A stretch of DNA of 64,000 bases from Marsupella aquatica (lineage: Eukaryota > Marchantiophyta): the NCBI GenBank assembly GCA_973895155.1, contig OZ316893.1, positions 20,708,001 through 20,772,000 on the forward strand. The letters run 5' to 3'. The notes below the pieces were generated by a model. It did no database searches and was not told where the DNA came from. It saw nothing but the letters and a program-made list of their open reading frames with translations. Shown here one piece after another: positions 1 to 12,004 of this stretch (position 1 is the first letter of the stretch; every line of letters starts with the position of its first letter). A program made the translations under genes and the position numbers.

Positions 1-221
1 ATATCAACTGTTTTCAAAACTTTAAAGCTAGGACTACAGAAAGAAACTGGTACTTTTGGGTCAGGGCTTTTTTTCCGGACCTAAAGGGACTAGACTCTCT
101 AATGTGCTGCCCCTTTCCTCTGTTCTCTTGCTTTTTACGTGGAGAACATCATAATGTTTCCGTTTGATTGTTGGCAGTTCGAAATATTACCAATGATTTG
201 CCAAGGGAAGCTACTTTTAAA

Positions 222-420
222 CCCTATGGTCTAGAGCGAAGCCTCTAGACCTTCACTTTTAACAAAGACAAAAGTGACAATGACTGTTATTAAGGATTAA
301 GGACAGCACACATGAAGGTGGACAAAAAACAGGGGCTGATGAACAACCGTGACATTGACTCTACATAAAGACAAAAATGAAACAAGGGTGGACAAAAAAC
401 AAGGATAAGACGAAGGGGAA
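222..420 (+). repeat. Left arm of imperfect inverted repeat flanking the GH31 gene (copy 1)
   Basis: The arm opens with a short hairpin in which GGTCTAGAG (228-236) pairs with CTCTAGACC (243-251). It continues with two motifs of the form GGTGGACAAAAAACA. Similar sequence in inverted orientation lies at about 6601-6815, downstream of the gene (TCTAGAGGCTTCACTCTAGA and TGTTTTTTGTCTGCACCCTC). The matching copy-2 arm is at 15078-15276. The inverted relation is seen by eye, is imperfect, and has not been scored. Confidence 0.45.
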
Positions 421-690
421 ATAGTATAGAATCTTTCTATTTCAATATTTTTTTGTGTAAAAAACACAAGGATGGAGCAAAGATAAAGGGAAAATAGTAT
501 AGAATCTTTCTATTTCAATATTTTTTTGTGTAAAAAAACAAGAATGGAGCAAAGATGAAGGGAAAATAGTATAGAATCTTTCTATTTCAATATTTTTTTG
601 GTGTAAAAAACACAAAGATGGAGCAAAGATGAAGGGAAAATAGTATAGAATCTTTCTATTTCAATATTTTTTTGTGTTCTCATGTCTATT
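421..690 (+). repeat. Four-copy tandem repeat, period about 73 bp (copy 1)
   Basis: The motif ATAGTATAGAATCTTTCTAT recurs at 421, 494, 566 and about 640. Each occurrence is followed by a T-rich run, GTGTAAAAAACACAA and GATGGAGCAAAGATGAAGGG. The last unit is partial and runs into TGTTCTCATGTCTATTTTC. An 18-bp direct repeat, AATGTGCTGCCCCTTTCC, lies on both sides of the larger block (101-118 and about 743-760). Weakly related sequence occurs at 50840-50960. Confidence 0.85.
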
Positions 691-960
691 TTCAAGGAAT
701 GGGTGATCCGGCTAGTCTAATTCTAATCCACATGCATCACCCAATGTGCTGCCCCTTTCCGAGGACCGAGCCATGATTGCATAGAGATACGAGGATCACG
801 AACCAGATAACGAAGAGCTCTTCGTTCCTGTCCGGAATCATGAATTGAATGAGATCAGACAGCTGTTCATGAGAGCACAGTCGACAAGGTGCCATCAGAG
901 CTCCGAATTTCAGAAACCCACCCTCGTATCTCACTATACCTGTACCCTTCGGATTTGCAG

Positions 961-3900
961 TTACTAGAAAATCCACCGGCGAGGTTTTGTTCAATAGCAC
1001 TCCCAGCTACTCGACTGATGGATTCCCTCTGTTCAATAGTATGGTTTTCAAGGACCAGTATTTGGAAATCTCGACCCAGCTTCAAAAGAATTCGGTTTTG
1101 TTTGGGTTAGGGGAGAGTACCCGACCTGAGGGCCTGCGTTTGGTGGAAGACAAAACTTATACACTCTGGGCCACGGATATTGGCTCCAATATTCCAGACG
1201 TTGATTTATACGGAGCTTATCCATTCTACATGGAGGTGAAGAATGGTGTTGCCCATGGCGTGCTGCTTCTAAATAGTAACGGAATGGACATTCTTTACAC
1301 AGCTGATCACCTCACGTACCGTGTGATAGGTGGAATTTTCGACTTCTACTTTTTTGCGGGCACGACTCCTCTGGCAGTGGTAGACCAGTACACTGAGCTG
1401 ACAGGCAGGCCTGCTGCAATGCCTTATTGGGCCCTCGGTATCTATTCGTTTCCTTCCCTGTGCTAACTAAATGTGGGAAGCGTTTACTTAATGCTAAGGC
1501 CTGGTCGATTGGGTTGCCTTAAACTTTAAATTGCCTCATCGTCCATCTCTTTCACATCTGAATTTCGTCAACTTTTAAAGCTCACTCTAATATTAGTTTT
1601 TGGTATAGTCTGATCAAAATCAACTTGTCCTTTAGTAGAGCTACAGACTATATACTCTCCAGTTAGCCTCCTATATTGGGGCCAGCTTTCTTGATTTTTG
1701 GCTGCCTGAATCTTGGCAGGTCTTGTACATTTTTGTTTCGAGGCCCAAATTGGGTCCCCGAGTTGCCCTGATTTCCTCGGGTGCTTAAGATTCCATTCAT
1801 CTTTGCATCCGCTTTGGACTCTCATTCTCTCGCTTTCTCGTTCAAAGTGTGAGAAGGATCTTTCAAGAGTTCAAATGAAGGAATTTCTGCCCAAGGGAAC
1901 CCAAGGGAACCCAATGGACCCGAAACAGAACACGATATCACTAAAATATGCCAATAGATGTAGAGAAAGCCGGTAGCAAGTACAAAATGAGTGAATGAAG
2001 AGAATAACTAACCTCGGAGACCGCTAGATAGGGACCGAGATGAATTGATTTTGCTTATCGAGTCAGAAGCAAAAAAAGGAACCAGCGTTCAGGAAGAGAA
2101 CGAAAATATAAACTGATTATATCAATTGAGGTACAGTAAGCACATATAGATTAACAGTAAACACAAAACATCTGCCAAGATTTTGTAGCAAACGAGCTGT
2201 CGAACGATCTATTGAATAAGAACGGAGAACGAGTGCTTCTGCGTATTTAGACGTAACATGTACCTTTTGTTGTCTGTTTTGCAAAAGCGCGTCTTTGAAA
2301 GTAATATGATTCGTTTCAATCTGGCTGATTGTTCTTACAGTGGCCGTTGATAGTATAAATGGTTTTTGATTGATTGATTGTTGGTGTTGGTTACCAGGGT
2401 TCCATCAATGCAGATGGGGGTACAAAAACGTTGAAGATTTAGAAGGTGTTGTGGCTGGTTATGCACAGGCCAATATTCCCCTTGAGGTCATGTGGTCCGA
2501 CATAGACTACATGGATAACTTCAAGGACTTCACCCTGGACCTTGTGAACTACCCAGAGGAGAAGTTTCGAGAATTTGTGGACAATCTACACGGAAACGAC
2601 CAAAAATACGTACTCATAGTTGACCCCGGTGAGTTCCCCTGATCGTCTCCATGTCATCCTTTTGCTTTCAGGTGTCTACTGTGAGCTCAGAGACAAGTAC
2701 AGGGGGACAATTTGATAAACAGTGAAGTAGTGATTTTGAAGATGTCTTCTTGGTCTGTTCCAGCGTTCCTTCAGGGATGATTGACCGATTTCCTCTTAAG
2801 TTTCACCCCTTTCCACTGGTGCAGATATGATCTAAACCTAAATTTTTTTCGGGTTTACTTTGCTTCTTTCAGAAAGATTTGCAAGATAAAACAGTTGATG
2901 CTGCCCTTGCCATGCGAAATGATTAGATTCTATGGATAAGCGTCGTCAGAGGATTTCAAGGCGTTCATGTGATTGACCATAGCGGTCTAGCGGTCTAGCG
3001 GTCAATCCAAAAGGTTTACTAAGGGAACAAGTATAGCCAGGTGGACTGTCAATCCAGAGATTCTAAGTGCTGTAGGCCTCTAAATGCAACCACCGCACTA
3101 CAGAAAGGAGCTGTTTTTGAATTTGTGATAGTTTCTCTTCACACATTCACATTCACAGTCGCACTTGCAGCATGTGGCTTGAGCATCACGCTTTTCATCT
3201 ACTATGTATGTTAAGTCTTAGGGTCACGGATCCTTCCGTCCTCAAAGATGCACCTCTTGATACCTTGCACGATTTCAACGTTATGAAACTAATTTTCGGG
3301 CTTCCGAATTCATTTCAGCCAGAGAGGGGAAGGAACTTGCAATTGCTGTGACTGAATATGCCAGTCTGATCGAATATTTGTCAATGTTGCAGGCATTAAA
3401 GTTACTTCGAATTACACCCCATATCAGCGTCTGGTTGATATGGATGTGTATGTGAAGAACCAGTATGGCGATCCATTTCTTGCGCAGGTGTGGCCTGGAC
3501 CTGTGTACTTTCCAGACTTTTTACATCCAGATATTCAAGAGTATTGGGGAGGTGAAATCAAACCATTTCACAAGAAAATTCCATTTGACGGAATCTGGTG
3601 TGACATGAACGAGGCTTCCAATTTTTGCATAGGACCAAGTTGCTATGTGGATCCCCACAGCACATGCCCCTTGGAAGATTTCACCATCTGCTGCCTTGTT
3701 TGCAACAATACCCTGCCACTGTCTCCTTGGGACGACCCACCTTATAAAATCAACTGCTCTTATGGGGCAATCTATGGGAAGACAATTGCTTTGAGTGCCA
3801 AGCATTTCGGTGAAGTGAGGGAGTACGATGCTCACAACCTCTACGGACTCTCAGAAGTCATCGTCACCAGTGAAACCATGACCAATTTGAGCGGGAGGCG

Positions 3901-5047
3901 ACCATTCATTCTCTCCCGATCGACTTTTGTTGGATCAGGAGCATATGCAGCACACTGGACCGGTGATAACCAGGCCACCTGGCCAGATTTGGCCTATTCC
4001 ATCGTGAGCGTTCTCAACTCGGGCATAGTTGGAGTGCCAATGGTAGGAGCTGATATTTGTGGGTTCCAGTCCGACACATGGGAGGAGCTTTGCAATCGCT
4101 GGATTCAAGTGGGTGCATTCTACCCATTTGCAAGGGACCATTCCGAGAGGACCACCATTCGTCAGGAGCTGTATATCTGGGACTCCGTGGCCCAGAACGC
4201 CAGAGACTACCTTGGTGTTCGCTACCAGCTCCTTCCTTACTACTACACCTTACTCTTTGAAGCACATTCCATGGGCGCACCAGTAATTCGGCCCCTCTTC
4301 TTCGAGTTCACAGACGACCCGGTGACCCTTAACATCAATGCCCAGTTCCTCGTGGGAAGCTCCATCTTGGTGTCTCCGGTGCTGGCAGGTGGTGAAACCA
4401 CCGTCAAAGCCTACTTTCCAAAGGGAGCTTGGTATAACCTCCTCAACATGGCTCAAGTGATCAAAGTGATGAGCGTGGGGGAATTCCATGTCCTGCCTGC
4501 ACCAATAGATGTCATCAACATCCATCTCCGTGAGGGGTCCATCATCCCCATGCAGGAGAAGGCCCTGACCACTACAGCTGCGAGGAAGTCTCCCTTCACT
4601 CTGATTGTTGCTTTCTCGCCAGAAGATTGCTTCACAAGCCATGCAACAGGGCAACTGTTCTTGGATGATGGGGAAAGCATAGCGATGAAGGCCCAAGCAG
4701 AGCAAGGTACTCTGATTGAGTTCTCAGCCTTCAAGTCCCCAGCAGGGACTGGTCATCTACGTGCATCAGTCAGTGCCGGAGAATTTGCTCTGAGGGGAAA
4801 GCATATGCTCCAGAAAGTCAAAATACTGGGGCTTGGGGTAGTGATATCGTCTGTGAAAATCAATGGAGTTTCCTTGCATCCGTCTTTGCTCCACATCTAT
4901 GCCACACGACATTTTGTTGAGTTGTCTTCCCTCAGCCTTCCTCTCGGGAAGAGTTTTGAGCTGTCGTGGGAATGCAGTCGAGCTGCCTGCTCTTTGCCCA
5001 ACTCGAATGTTACTTCAATTCCTTCGCTTGACCTTAGGTTAGCTTAG
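961..5047 (+). pseudogene. GH31 alpha-glucosidase, copy 1, lacking its first exon
   Basis: GH31 enzymes of this plant type release glucose from alpha-glucosides in the secretory pathway or cell wall. Three exons are readable: 961-1437, 2398-2628 and 3393-5047, joined by GT-AG introns with phase-compatible ends. The last exon carries the catalytic nucleophile in [10 protein letters not shown] (Asp codon 3602-3604) and the acid/base in [10 protein letters not shown] (Asp codon 3965-3967). The C-terminal beta domains are complete to the TAG at 5045-5047. The upstream exon present at 16181-16392 in copy 2, with start codon and signal peptide, has been deleted. No in-frame upstream start that would restore secretion is visible. 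The first Met in the exon-2 frame is codon 987-989. It is probably non-functional, although the catalytic barrel is open. Confidence 0.85.
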
Positions 5048-7650
5048 GGGTTCTTCCACAGTCATCGAAAGCTTGGTTGAATTCAGCCATCAGGCTATCT
5101 AGTTGCGTTCGAGGTCCAGCGCTACGTCATTTTGTTTAATATCATACAAAGTGTAATCATATAAGGCAACCTATCGTCTTTCGACGTCAAGCTTTCGTTC
5201 TAAAATGACATTGACCAATGGAAGCAATCTTCCTCAGACACTTGTTCAGAAGAGTGAGACAGGCGTCCTAGTTTTTTTGTTCCAAAGCCGATCCACTGGA
5301 TTGAGGTCGAGTATTCGTCCACTAGCTCATTAATTTGAAGAAATACAGGGAATCCAAAACTCTGACCCGCTCTAGATCTCTCTCTAGTCTGTGTAAGAGA
5401 TGCTTGTCCAAACAAGAATATCCAGTCCTTTGTCATCCATACTGACCCTTTCAATCCTTTATGTTGTACACTTGAGAATCCAGTGCTGGTTGCACACGTC
5501 ACTTAAATTCCATTTCTGTGAACAAGATATGGTATTGAAGTAACAGAATAAGAACATTTTATTCTAGTGAATGGACATTATAATCAAACTATGTCCATTC
5601 TATCACATGAGTCCTTGAAAATGCATGTTTGGGTTTCATTCGTCCACACTTGCTCTCTGTGATGTTTGCTTTTTGTTTACCATCGGCAAGACCTGGAATC
5701 TGACGACATGGGAATCAGACACCAAAAGTATCCTGATTTGCACTGCAGGGATGTTTCGTTTCGAAGCTTGCTGGGAGCCTTCGAACTAGTTGATAGTGTG
5801 CGTCTGCAGTTCACTGGAAACCGTAGAATTGCAGTCTTTCTGCTTTGTTTCCCACCTTTCTCCAAGCCATTCTTGTTAACTTTAGAACTTGAGGCCGAGG
5901 GTGTTTCACTATAAATAGTATCCGTTCCTGAATTTGTGGAGCAATATGGAACCGGAAAGGAGAAGAATGAGAATGCAGTGCAGTGAAAAAGGGAGAAGGC
6001 TTGGACACTTCCTCCATTTATATGGTTAGTGGCGGTTTAAAGTATGATTGCTGTATCGCTATGACCTGAATGTAAGACCTCGCTTTGTGGCTGTGAAAGT
6101 TTTGGATCCAGTAATCTAGATCACATCGGCCTCGTCCAATTAACGGTAACGGGTACGTCGACCCTCAGGACCTGCTGCGTAACCGTAATCGATGACGGAC
6201 AGTGCAATACCTAACGCTCCGCCAGCCAACCCAGACCAAGGCTCATGTGCCTAAATTGGAAGAGTGCTCCTCTAATTTCGACTTGGAATCTGCTGCAAAC
6301 GCTCCTCTAAACGTCGACTGGACAAATGCCGTTTGACAATTGCGTGAGACCATAGGCCGTGTACTGTAAGACAATTTAAAGAGGGACAGATTCGCGTCTG
6401 GTTGTCGGTTGCCAAATTAGCCTGAGTGGCGACAATGATTGCATGCTGTTGTCTTGGAAGAAAGATAGACAACTGATCCAAATAGTTCATTTGCCCTGGA
6501 CGACTGATCTCAGAAGTTCATTGCCTACCACTAGCCTGATTACTCGTTCCTTGAACGGATATAGAGATGAGATGAGGAGAGGAGACAAATAAACCTTGTA
6601 AAAAAAAAGATGCCCCCTTATTTCCTGTTCATCTTTGTCCCATCCATGTTTTTTGTCTGCACCCTCACATTTTTGACCCCATCCCTGTTCACTAGAGTTC
6701 CGGTCTAGAGGCTTGGTCTAGAGGCTTCACTCTAGATAGTAGTAGGCCCTGTTCACTTAGAGTAGTTCCGGTCTAGAGGCTTCACTCTAGATAGTAGTAG
6801 GCCCAGGAAGTAGCTGTCATGTTGTCATATTCTGAGCGAGATGGACAATGGGCTCTGCTGTCTTTTGCAACTAATGTACAATCCGATAGCAGAATCAAAC
6901 GCAGGTCAAAATGGTTCAAACCAGGCTGTGAAATTGGGAGCACTAGAACTGATATGTATACAGTAACTGAAACTAGGCGACGAAATTGGACCCCAGCCGT
7001 GCGTACGAACGTAGATCTGAACCACCTTTTGCATCGGGAGAGCTACGACAAAAACATTCGACGGTGAGTGGGATTGATTCCCTAGGCCCTGTAGTTGCCA
7101 GTTCACCGCAGAAATGTTTTTGCCAGTTCACCGCAGAAATGTTTCTGCGAGGGACTAGGGGAGAACACGTCCAAATGCACTGTTTCTCGACACGGGACAC
7201 AATTGCTTGGAGCGGGTGAAGTGTCTGGTAAACTCAGCGATCCTTCCACGTCAACCCAACTTCGTTGCTCGTATTTTGAAGTGATTTGTTTGCGATTTTC
7301 AACAAATATGTTCTTCTTTGTTGTTTTCTAGTCTGGAATACGGATTTAAGAGGAGACGTTTGTACTGAGTGACTGGACACACCGAATTGGAACGATCTGT
7401 CCAATTTCTTATCACTCTGCTTTTCAAATAAGCGGCGACGATCGCTTGGACAGGAGTTCATTATCCCCTGCCACGAAACTGCCCACCTTGCTCTGCTCCC
7501 AACCACTTATTACCCCCCTTGACCTGCACTGTATATCAATATTTTTCTCGAGCTCCTGTGCGTCACAGCTAGGTCAATCCTTCAGTAGCGTTACGTTGGT
7601 AGCTGTGAATATTGCACTTCAGTGTCGGAACGATTTCTCGGCTGTGAAAA
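5048..7650 (+). other. Intergenic region between GH31 and LRR kinase (copy 1)
   Basis: No supported gene is seen here. It holds the GH31 3' flank and the inverted repeat arm at 6601-6815. In that arm the segment TTCCGGTCTAGAGGCTTCAC with AGATAGTAGTAGGCCC is present twice, about 60 bp apart. A 25-bp tandem duplication (TGCCAGTTCACCGCAGAAAT) lies at 7096-7145. The kinase promoter and 5' UTR presumably lie in the last few hundred bases. No convincing TATA box was found. Confidence 0.6.
6601..6815 (-). repeat. Right arm of imperfect inverted repeat flanking the GH31 gene (copy 1)
   Basis: Read on the - strand, this gives TCTAGAGTGAAGCCTCTAGA, then GTGCAGACAAAAAACATGGA and GGACAAAGATGAAC. It resembles the + strand at 228-420. 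The copy-2 equivalent is 22211-22425. With the left arm it brackets a unit of about 6.6 kb containing the whole GH31 gene. Confidence 0.45.
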
Positions 7651-10365
7651 ATGGCGGCGGTTTATGCATCGCGCTCTGCATTTCTGGCCTGTTTGCAGCT
7701 AATTGTAGGATTGCCTCTCTGGTTTTCAATCCTGGCGCGAGTGGATGCTGTGAATGTGAGTCGAAGCGAGGAAGTTAGTACCCTTCTAAGTTTCAGGGAT
7801 GCAAACATTGCTGTACTGGCGACTCTATACAATGGATATTGGATCACCTGGAATGACGTTGATGACAATCCTTGCGCTTGGATTGGAGTCACGTGCACCC
7901 CTAACTTCACTGTTGAGGAGCTTAATTTTTCAGGATGGGGACTTTCCTTTAGGAGTATGGAAGCGTTGTATCGCCTCAGAGACCTGCGTCACTTGGATTT
8001 GTCATCCAACTCTCTCTCTTATCTTCCAGATGACATTGGTAATTTCACTGGGCTCACCTGGCTTGATCTCTCACGGAACGGCTTCGCTCACGTGCCATTC
8101 AGTATCTCTGCGTGCACGAACCTGCGCTTCCTCGGCCTTGGGCAGAATCAGATAATAGAGGTACCCCCTGGTACCCGCAATTTGGTGAACTTGCAATTTC
8201 TCAATCTTGCTGATAATCGGATACGTGGTCCCTTCCCTTTAACAGAGCTGAGAGAGTTGAGTGCTCTTGTCGGTTTAGATCTTTCTCGTAATTTCTTCAC
8301 AGGTAGCATCCCCGCTCTTCCAAACTTAACCAATCTAGTTGGACTGAATCTCGACAACAACTTATTGACAGGGTTCGAAGAGCCTTGGTTCCTCGGTACA
8401 AAGAATCTGCAGCATCTGTCTGTCTCCAACAATGCGTTAGAGGGCTGGATTCCATCAAACATAACAAATTTTGCACATTTAGTGGTCCTTAACATGTCGG
8501 GCAACAACTTGTCTGGCACAATCCCCTCTGGATTTTCTGTATTTTTTAAACAGATGACTAATGGATTTTCGCTAGACTTGTCTCAAAATCAACTGACTGG
8601 CGAAATTCCTCCCGACATGCTTCAGCAAACCTATCCGAATGCTTGTTCCTCTGTGAATCTGTCACACAATCTCCTTACTGGCAACTTCCCGATTGATAGA
8701 TACAGGCCCTTCTGCTTTTCAGTTCTTGACCTTAGTCACAATAATTTGAGTGGACCGATTCCCTCGATTACCTTCAGCCATCCCAACACCTCAGTGTCCG
8801 TTCTGTGGCTTCGTAACAACTACTTTGCTGGAGACATTATTGATGTTTTCTTTGGTCCTGGTTTTAAGAACACAAAAGAGGTGCGATTGGACAACAATCT
8901 TTTCACAGGGGACCTCTCAAGGATGGCAAATACCATTTTAGAAGTCGGACTGTTGAACTTAGTAGCGATTGACCTCAGTAACAACCGTCTTCAGTGGAGT
9001 ATATCGGAAGCCGTTCCTCACCCAATTGTGGCTACGCTAGAGGTACTCACCTCTAGTGCTGCTTTGAGAGAGTTTCGAGTTGGAGGGAACGATTTCTTTG
9101 GAACCTCTCTCCCGACTGACTGCTTTGACAGGACCAATGCCCTTCAATTTTTAGACCTTAGCAATTGTCACCTGGACGGGAAGATATTGAGCAATGTGTT
9201 CAACAACACGTGCCTACCATCTCTTCAATCCTTAAACCTGTCCAACAATTATATAAGTGGACCTGTTCCAGATGGCATCGTCACTAACACTGACGCGACT
9301 GGACCAGGTCTTCGCCTCGAAGTTCTTGACGTTTCGAACAACAATCTCTCTGGACCTCTTCCAAGTATACCACCTAGCAGTAGCCTGTATAATCCAATGT
9401 ACTTTGCAGGCAATGGCGGCCTTTGTGGTCATCCATTACCGCCATGTTCCCAGCTGGCTACCAAGCAAGGAATCGGTTTGCAATGGTGGATGTTGTTGAT
9501 CATAATTGGTGGATGTCTAGCAATAGCTCTGGGAAGTTGTTTGGCTGCTACTTGTCGATGGAGAGTGTACCAGAAACGACATCAACAGGATGCGGATTTG
9601 ATCAGAACATTACTAGAAAGGGATTCTGCAGCATTGATATCCCTTCGAGAGCTGAGAAAAGCCACGGATAACTTTGCTGAGAGTGCACAGATTGGAGAGG
9701 GAGGCTTCGGGACTGTTTACACAGGCAAGCTCAATGACGGGACTGTTGTTGCCATCAAGAGAAGCAAGCGGGAGGGATCAGAAAAAGATAAAGAACAGTT
9801 CCTCAATGAGGTGAGGATTTTGTCCCAAGTTAATCACCGGCACCTTGTAAAGCTTCTTGGTTGTTGTATGGAGAACAAGACTGCGGTGCTTGTTTTTGAG
9901 TTTATTTCAAATGGCACACTCCAACAGCATCTTCAAGACAAGGTTGGGACGAGTTATCTGAGCTGGAAACAACGACTTACTATTGCGGTTCAAACAGCAG
10001 ATGCTCTCAATTACCTTCATTCTGCAGCTACATCTCCAATCATCCATAGAGATGTGAAGTCTGCCAATATTTTATTAGACGAAAATCTGGATGCTAAGGT
10101 GGCAGATTTTGGTATTTCGAAGTTGACTCCTCTTCATGCCACCCATGTATCAACAGCTGCAGTCCAAGGTACCCTGGGCTACATTGATCCTGAGTACTAC
10201 ACCTCCTATAAGATAACTGATAAAAGTGACGTGTATGGCTTTGGGGTGGTTCTTCTCGAGTTGATATCGGCCAAACATGCCCTTGACTTTCGGAGGCATG
10301 GGGATGAAACAAGTCTGGTAAATTTGGCTCGTCCCGACATTGAGAGAGGAGATTTGATGTTCTAA
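7651..10365 (+). pseudogene. LRR receptor-like kinase, copy 1, truncated in the kinase C-lobe
   Basis: Residues 1-902 are identical to the intact copy at 23261. The frame then reads only Met-Phe before a TAA, because homology to copy 2 ends after base 10356. The signal peptide, leucine-rich repeats, transmembrane segment (about 611-634) and N-lobe are present, with the catalytic loop HRD at 799-801 and DFG at 819-821. Kinase subdomains X and XI are missing, including the conserved RPSM segment. The truncated kinase is unlikely to fold as an active enzyme. The ectodomain and membrane anchor could still be made, so a decoy receptor is possible but unproven. The solo LTR begins only 48 bp after the stop. 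Confidence 0.85.
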
Positions 10366-10412
10366 TTGATAATAGTGCCAAGGTTTTTTTTGGTATTTAT
10401 GCAATTCCAGGT

Positions 10413-10761
10413 TGTTAGTATTTACTCTTAGGTCTAGAGTTGCGATTGTATCGTAGTTAAGGTTAACTTTAGTCGCAGACTTGATTAGATTAATCATGTT
10501 GTGCACACTCTATAACCAAGCGGTGTTTATTTGGAGAGTGGGAACTCAGGCTCATTGTTACGTAGCTAGTTGAGAGATAGAGAGAGTTGCCTTGCGTTGT
10601 GGATGCTTGGTATGGCCGGTCGGCCTAATGTGCAGTAAAGCTCATGTGTGTTCCCGTGGACGTAGCCTCATGTGGAGGTGAACCACGGATCTCTCTGTGT
10701 CGACTCTTGTGTGTTGGATGGTTCATGGGCTTGTCGTTGCGATTGTCGTCTATGCTCAACA
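10413..10761 (+). mobile_element. Solo LTR, Ty1/copia type (LTR-1)
   Basis: It starts TGTTAGTATTTACTCTTAGG and ends GCTCAACA, with the usual TG...CA ends. It carries the block CGTGGACGTAGCCTCATG followed by GGTGAACCACGGATCTC, typical of the 3' part of plant copia LTRs. Flanking 5-mers are CAGGT and CAAGT, a one-mismatch target-site duplication. No primer-binding site or coding region follows, so it is a solo LTR left by LTR-LTR recombination. It is the same family as 50164-50506. Confidence 0.75.
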
Positions 10762-12004
10762 CAAGTTTCGTATATGGATGACAGGTTCTCCAACTGAGTC
10801 CAGGTTTCGTATATCGATGACAAGTTCTCCAAGGTAACTAGGGGAGCCATATACAGAAACCATGACATCTTTGTAAATACAATAAAAAACCGTGGCAATA
10901 TTGTAAATTCAAACATGTTTAGTGACAATATACTTAAAAACTGTACTTAGAAATTGCAGTTACCAGGTATTGCAACCATTTGTAGTGCAATGTCCTTATA
11001 CACCATTTTTCCAAGATGGTTAGGAGACAAGGGATCCTATTGGTGGGGGTTTGTTTGCTATAACAGATTTTCATGCTCTCCAAGCCTCCTTGGCTGTGTT
11101 TCCCAGTTGCATGTTTTGTCCATTGCTGCATATATACCCATGTTGTGGTGAGTGTTGTGGCATCCAGGTGGTGTTGGAGGATGCATACATCCACTTGGTT
11201 GAACAACTTGCTCCCCTTGCTCTCCTTAGCGTATCTGCTTAGCTAGCTTGTGAATTGTGGGATCTGGTCTCTGCCTTTTCTACCGGGCTCTTTGCCCCTC
11301 CCCTCTGTATCCGCATTAGACTGAGGGCATGTAGGTCTTGGGAGTTCTTTTTGTAGAGGGGGCCTTTGTTTTTATGTTTTGCATGGTGTATTATCTCAGA
11401 ACGTTCTGCATATTGTCCAATTGGTGACTCTCACAGACATCCAGATTTAGTTAGTCAAGTATAAATTTTAGTAACTCTACATTTTGTGTGCAGCCCAGAT
11501 GACACTATGACAATAATTGTCTTTCCCAATGATTTTTTAATTAGTTGAGTACTGCCAAAATCTTCCCATGGCAAAGATCTTGTCATCATGGGAGTCCCTA
11601 ATAAACATTGAAGGACACAATGTGGTACAGCCAGGGGAGCCCACGAGAGGGGATATAAACTAAGCTGAAGTGGAAGCAGACACATAGAATACCTTAGAGG
11701 CAGGCACCAAAGAGGGCAGCCTGTTTATTGGCAAAGGGCGAGCCAGGACTTGACCATCTCACAAAGTCCTTTTGTATGGAATCCTTTAGCTAAAAAAAAT
11801 ACCCCTGGCAATATTTTGCCCCAAGTTATGCAAAGGCAGGACACAAATTACTGTAGAGACAATCAGGATCACACATGCCTTAGAGTAGCACAAAGGTGTA
11901 GACGGTTTCTGTAGGTTACAGATTTTACTTTGAAAATTTTAATAATCCTTAAATATGCAATGTCAATTTTTCACAAGTTTGGTAGGGCATCTCTTGGCTT
12001 CATA

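Larger units (their letters stand above)
1..10356 (+). repeat. Tandem segmental duplication, copy 1
   Basis: This block matches 14857-25966 at a constant offset of 14856 up to base 937 and of 15610 from base 945 onward. Every exon, intron and intergenic segment compared by eye was the same, with no indel after base 945. The 754-bp offset change is a deletion in this copy. The left limit of homology is not visible because the window begins inside the repeat. The right limit is inside the kinase gene, after codon 902. Near identity of introns and intergenic DNA implies a very recent duplication, recent gene conversion, or an assembly error. Confidence 0.95.

Noticed and set aside
421-690. Regular repeats considered as a CRISPR-like array
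   Set aside because: There are only four adjacent units without unique spacers, in a plant nuclear context; it is a simple tandem repeat.
4250-4705. 151-codon frame antisense to GH31 exon 4 (also 19860-20315)
   Set aside because: It is the complement of a conserved GH31 exon and has no known motifs.
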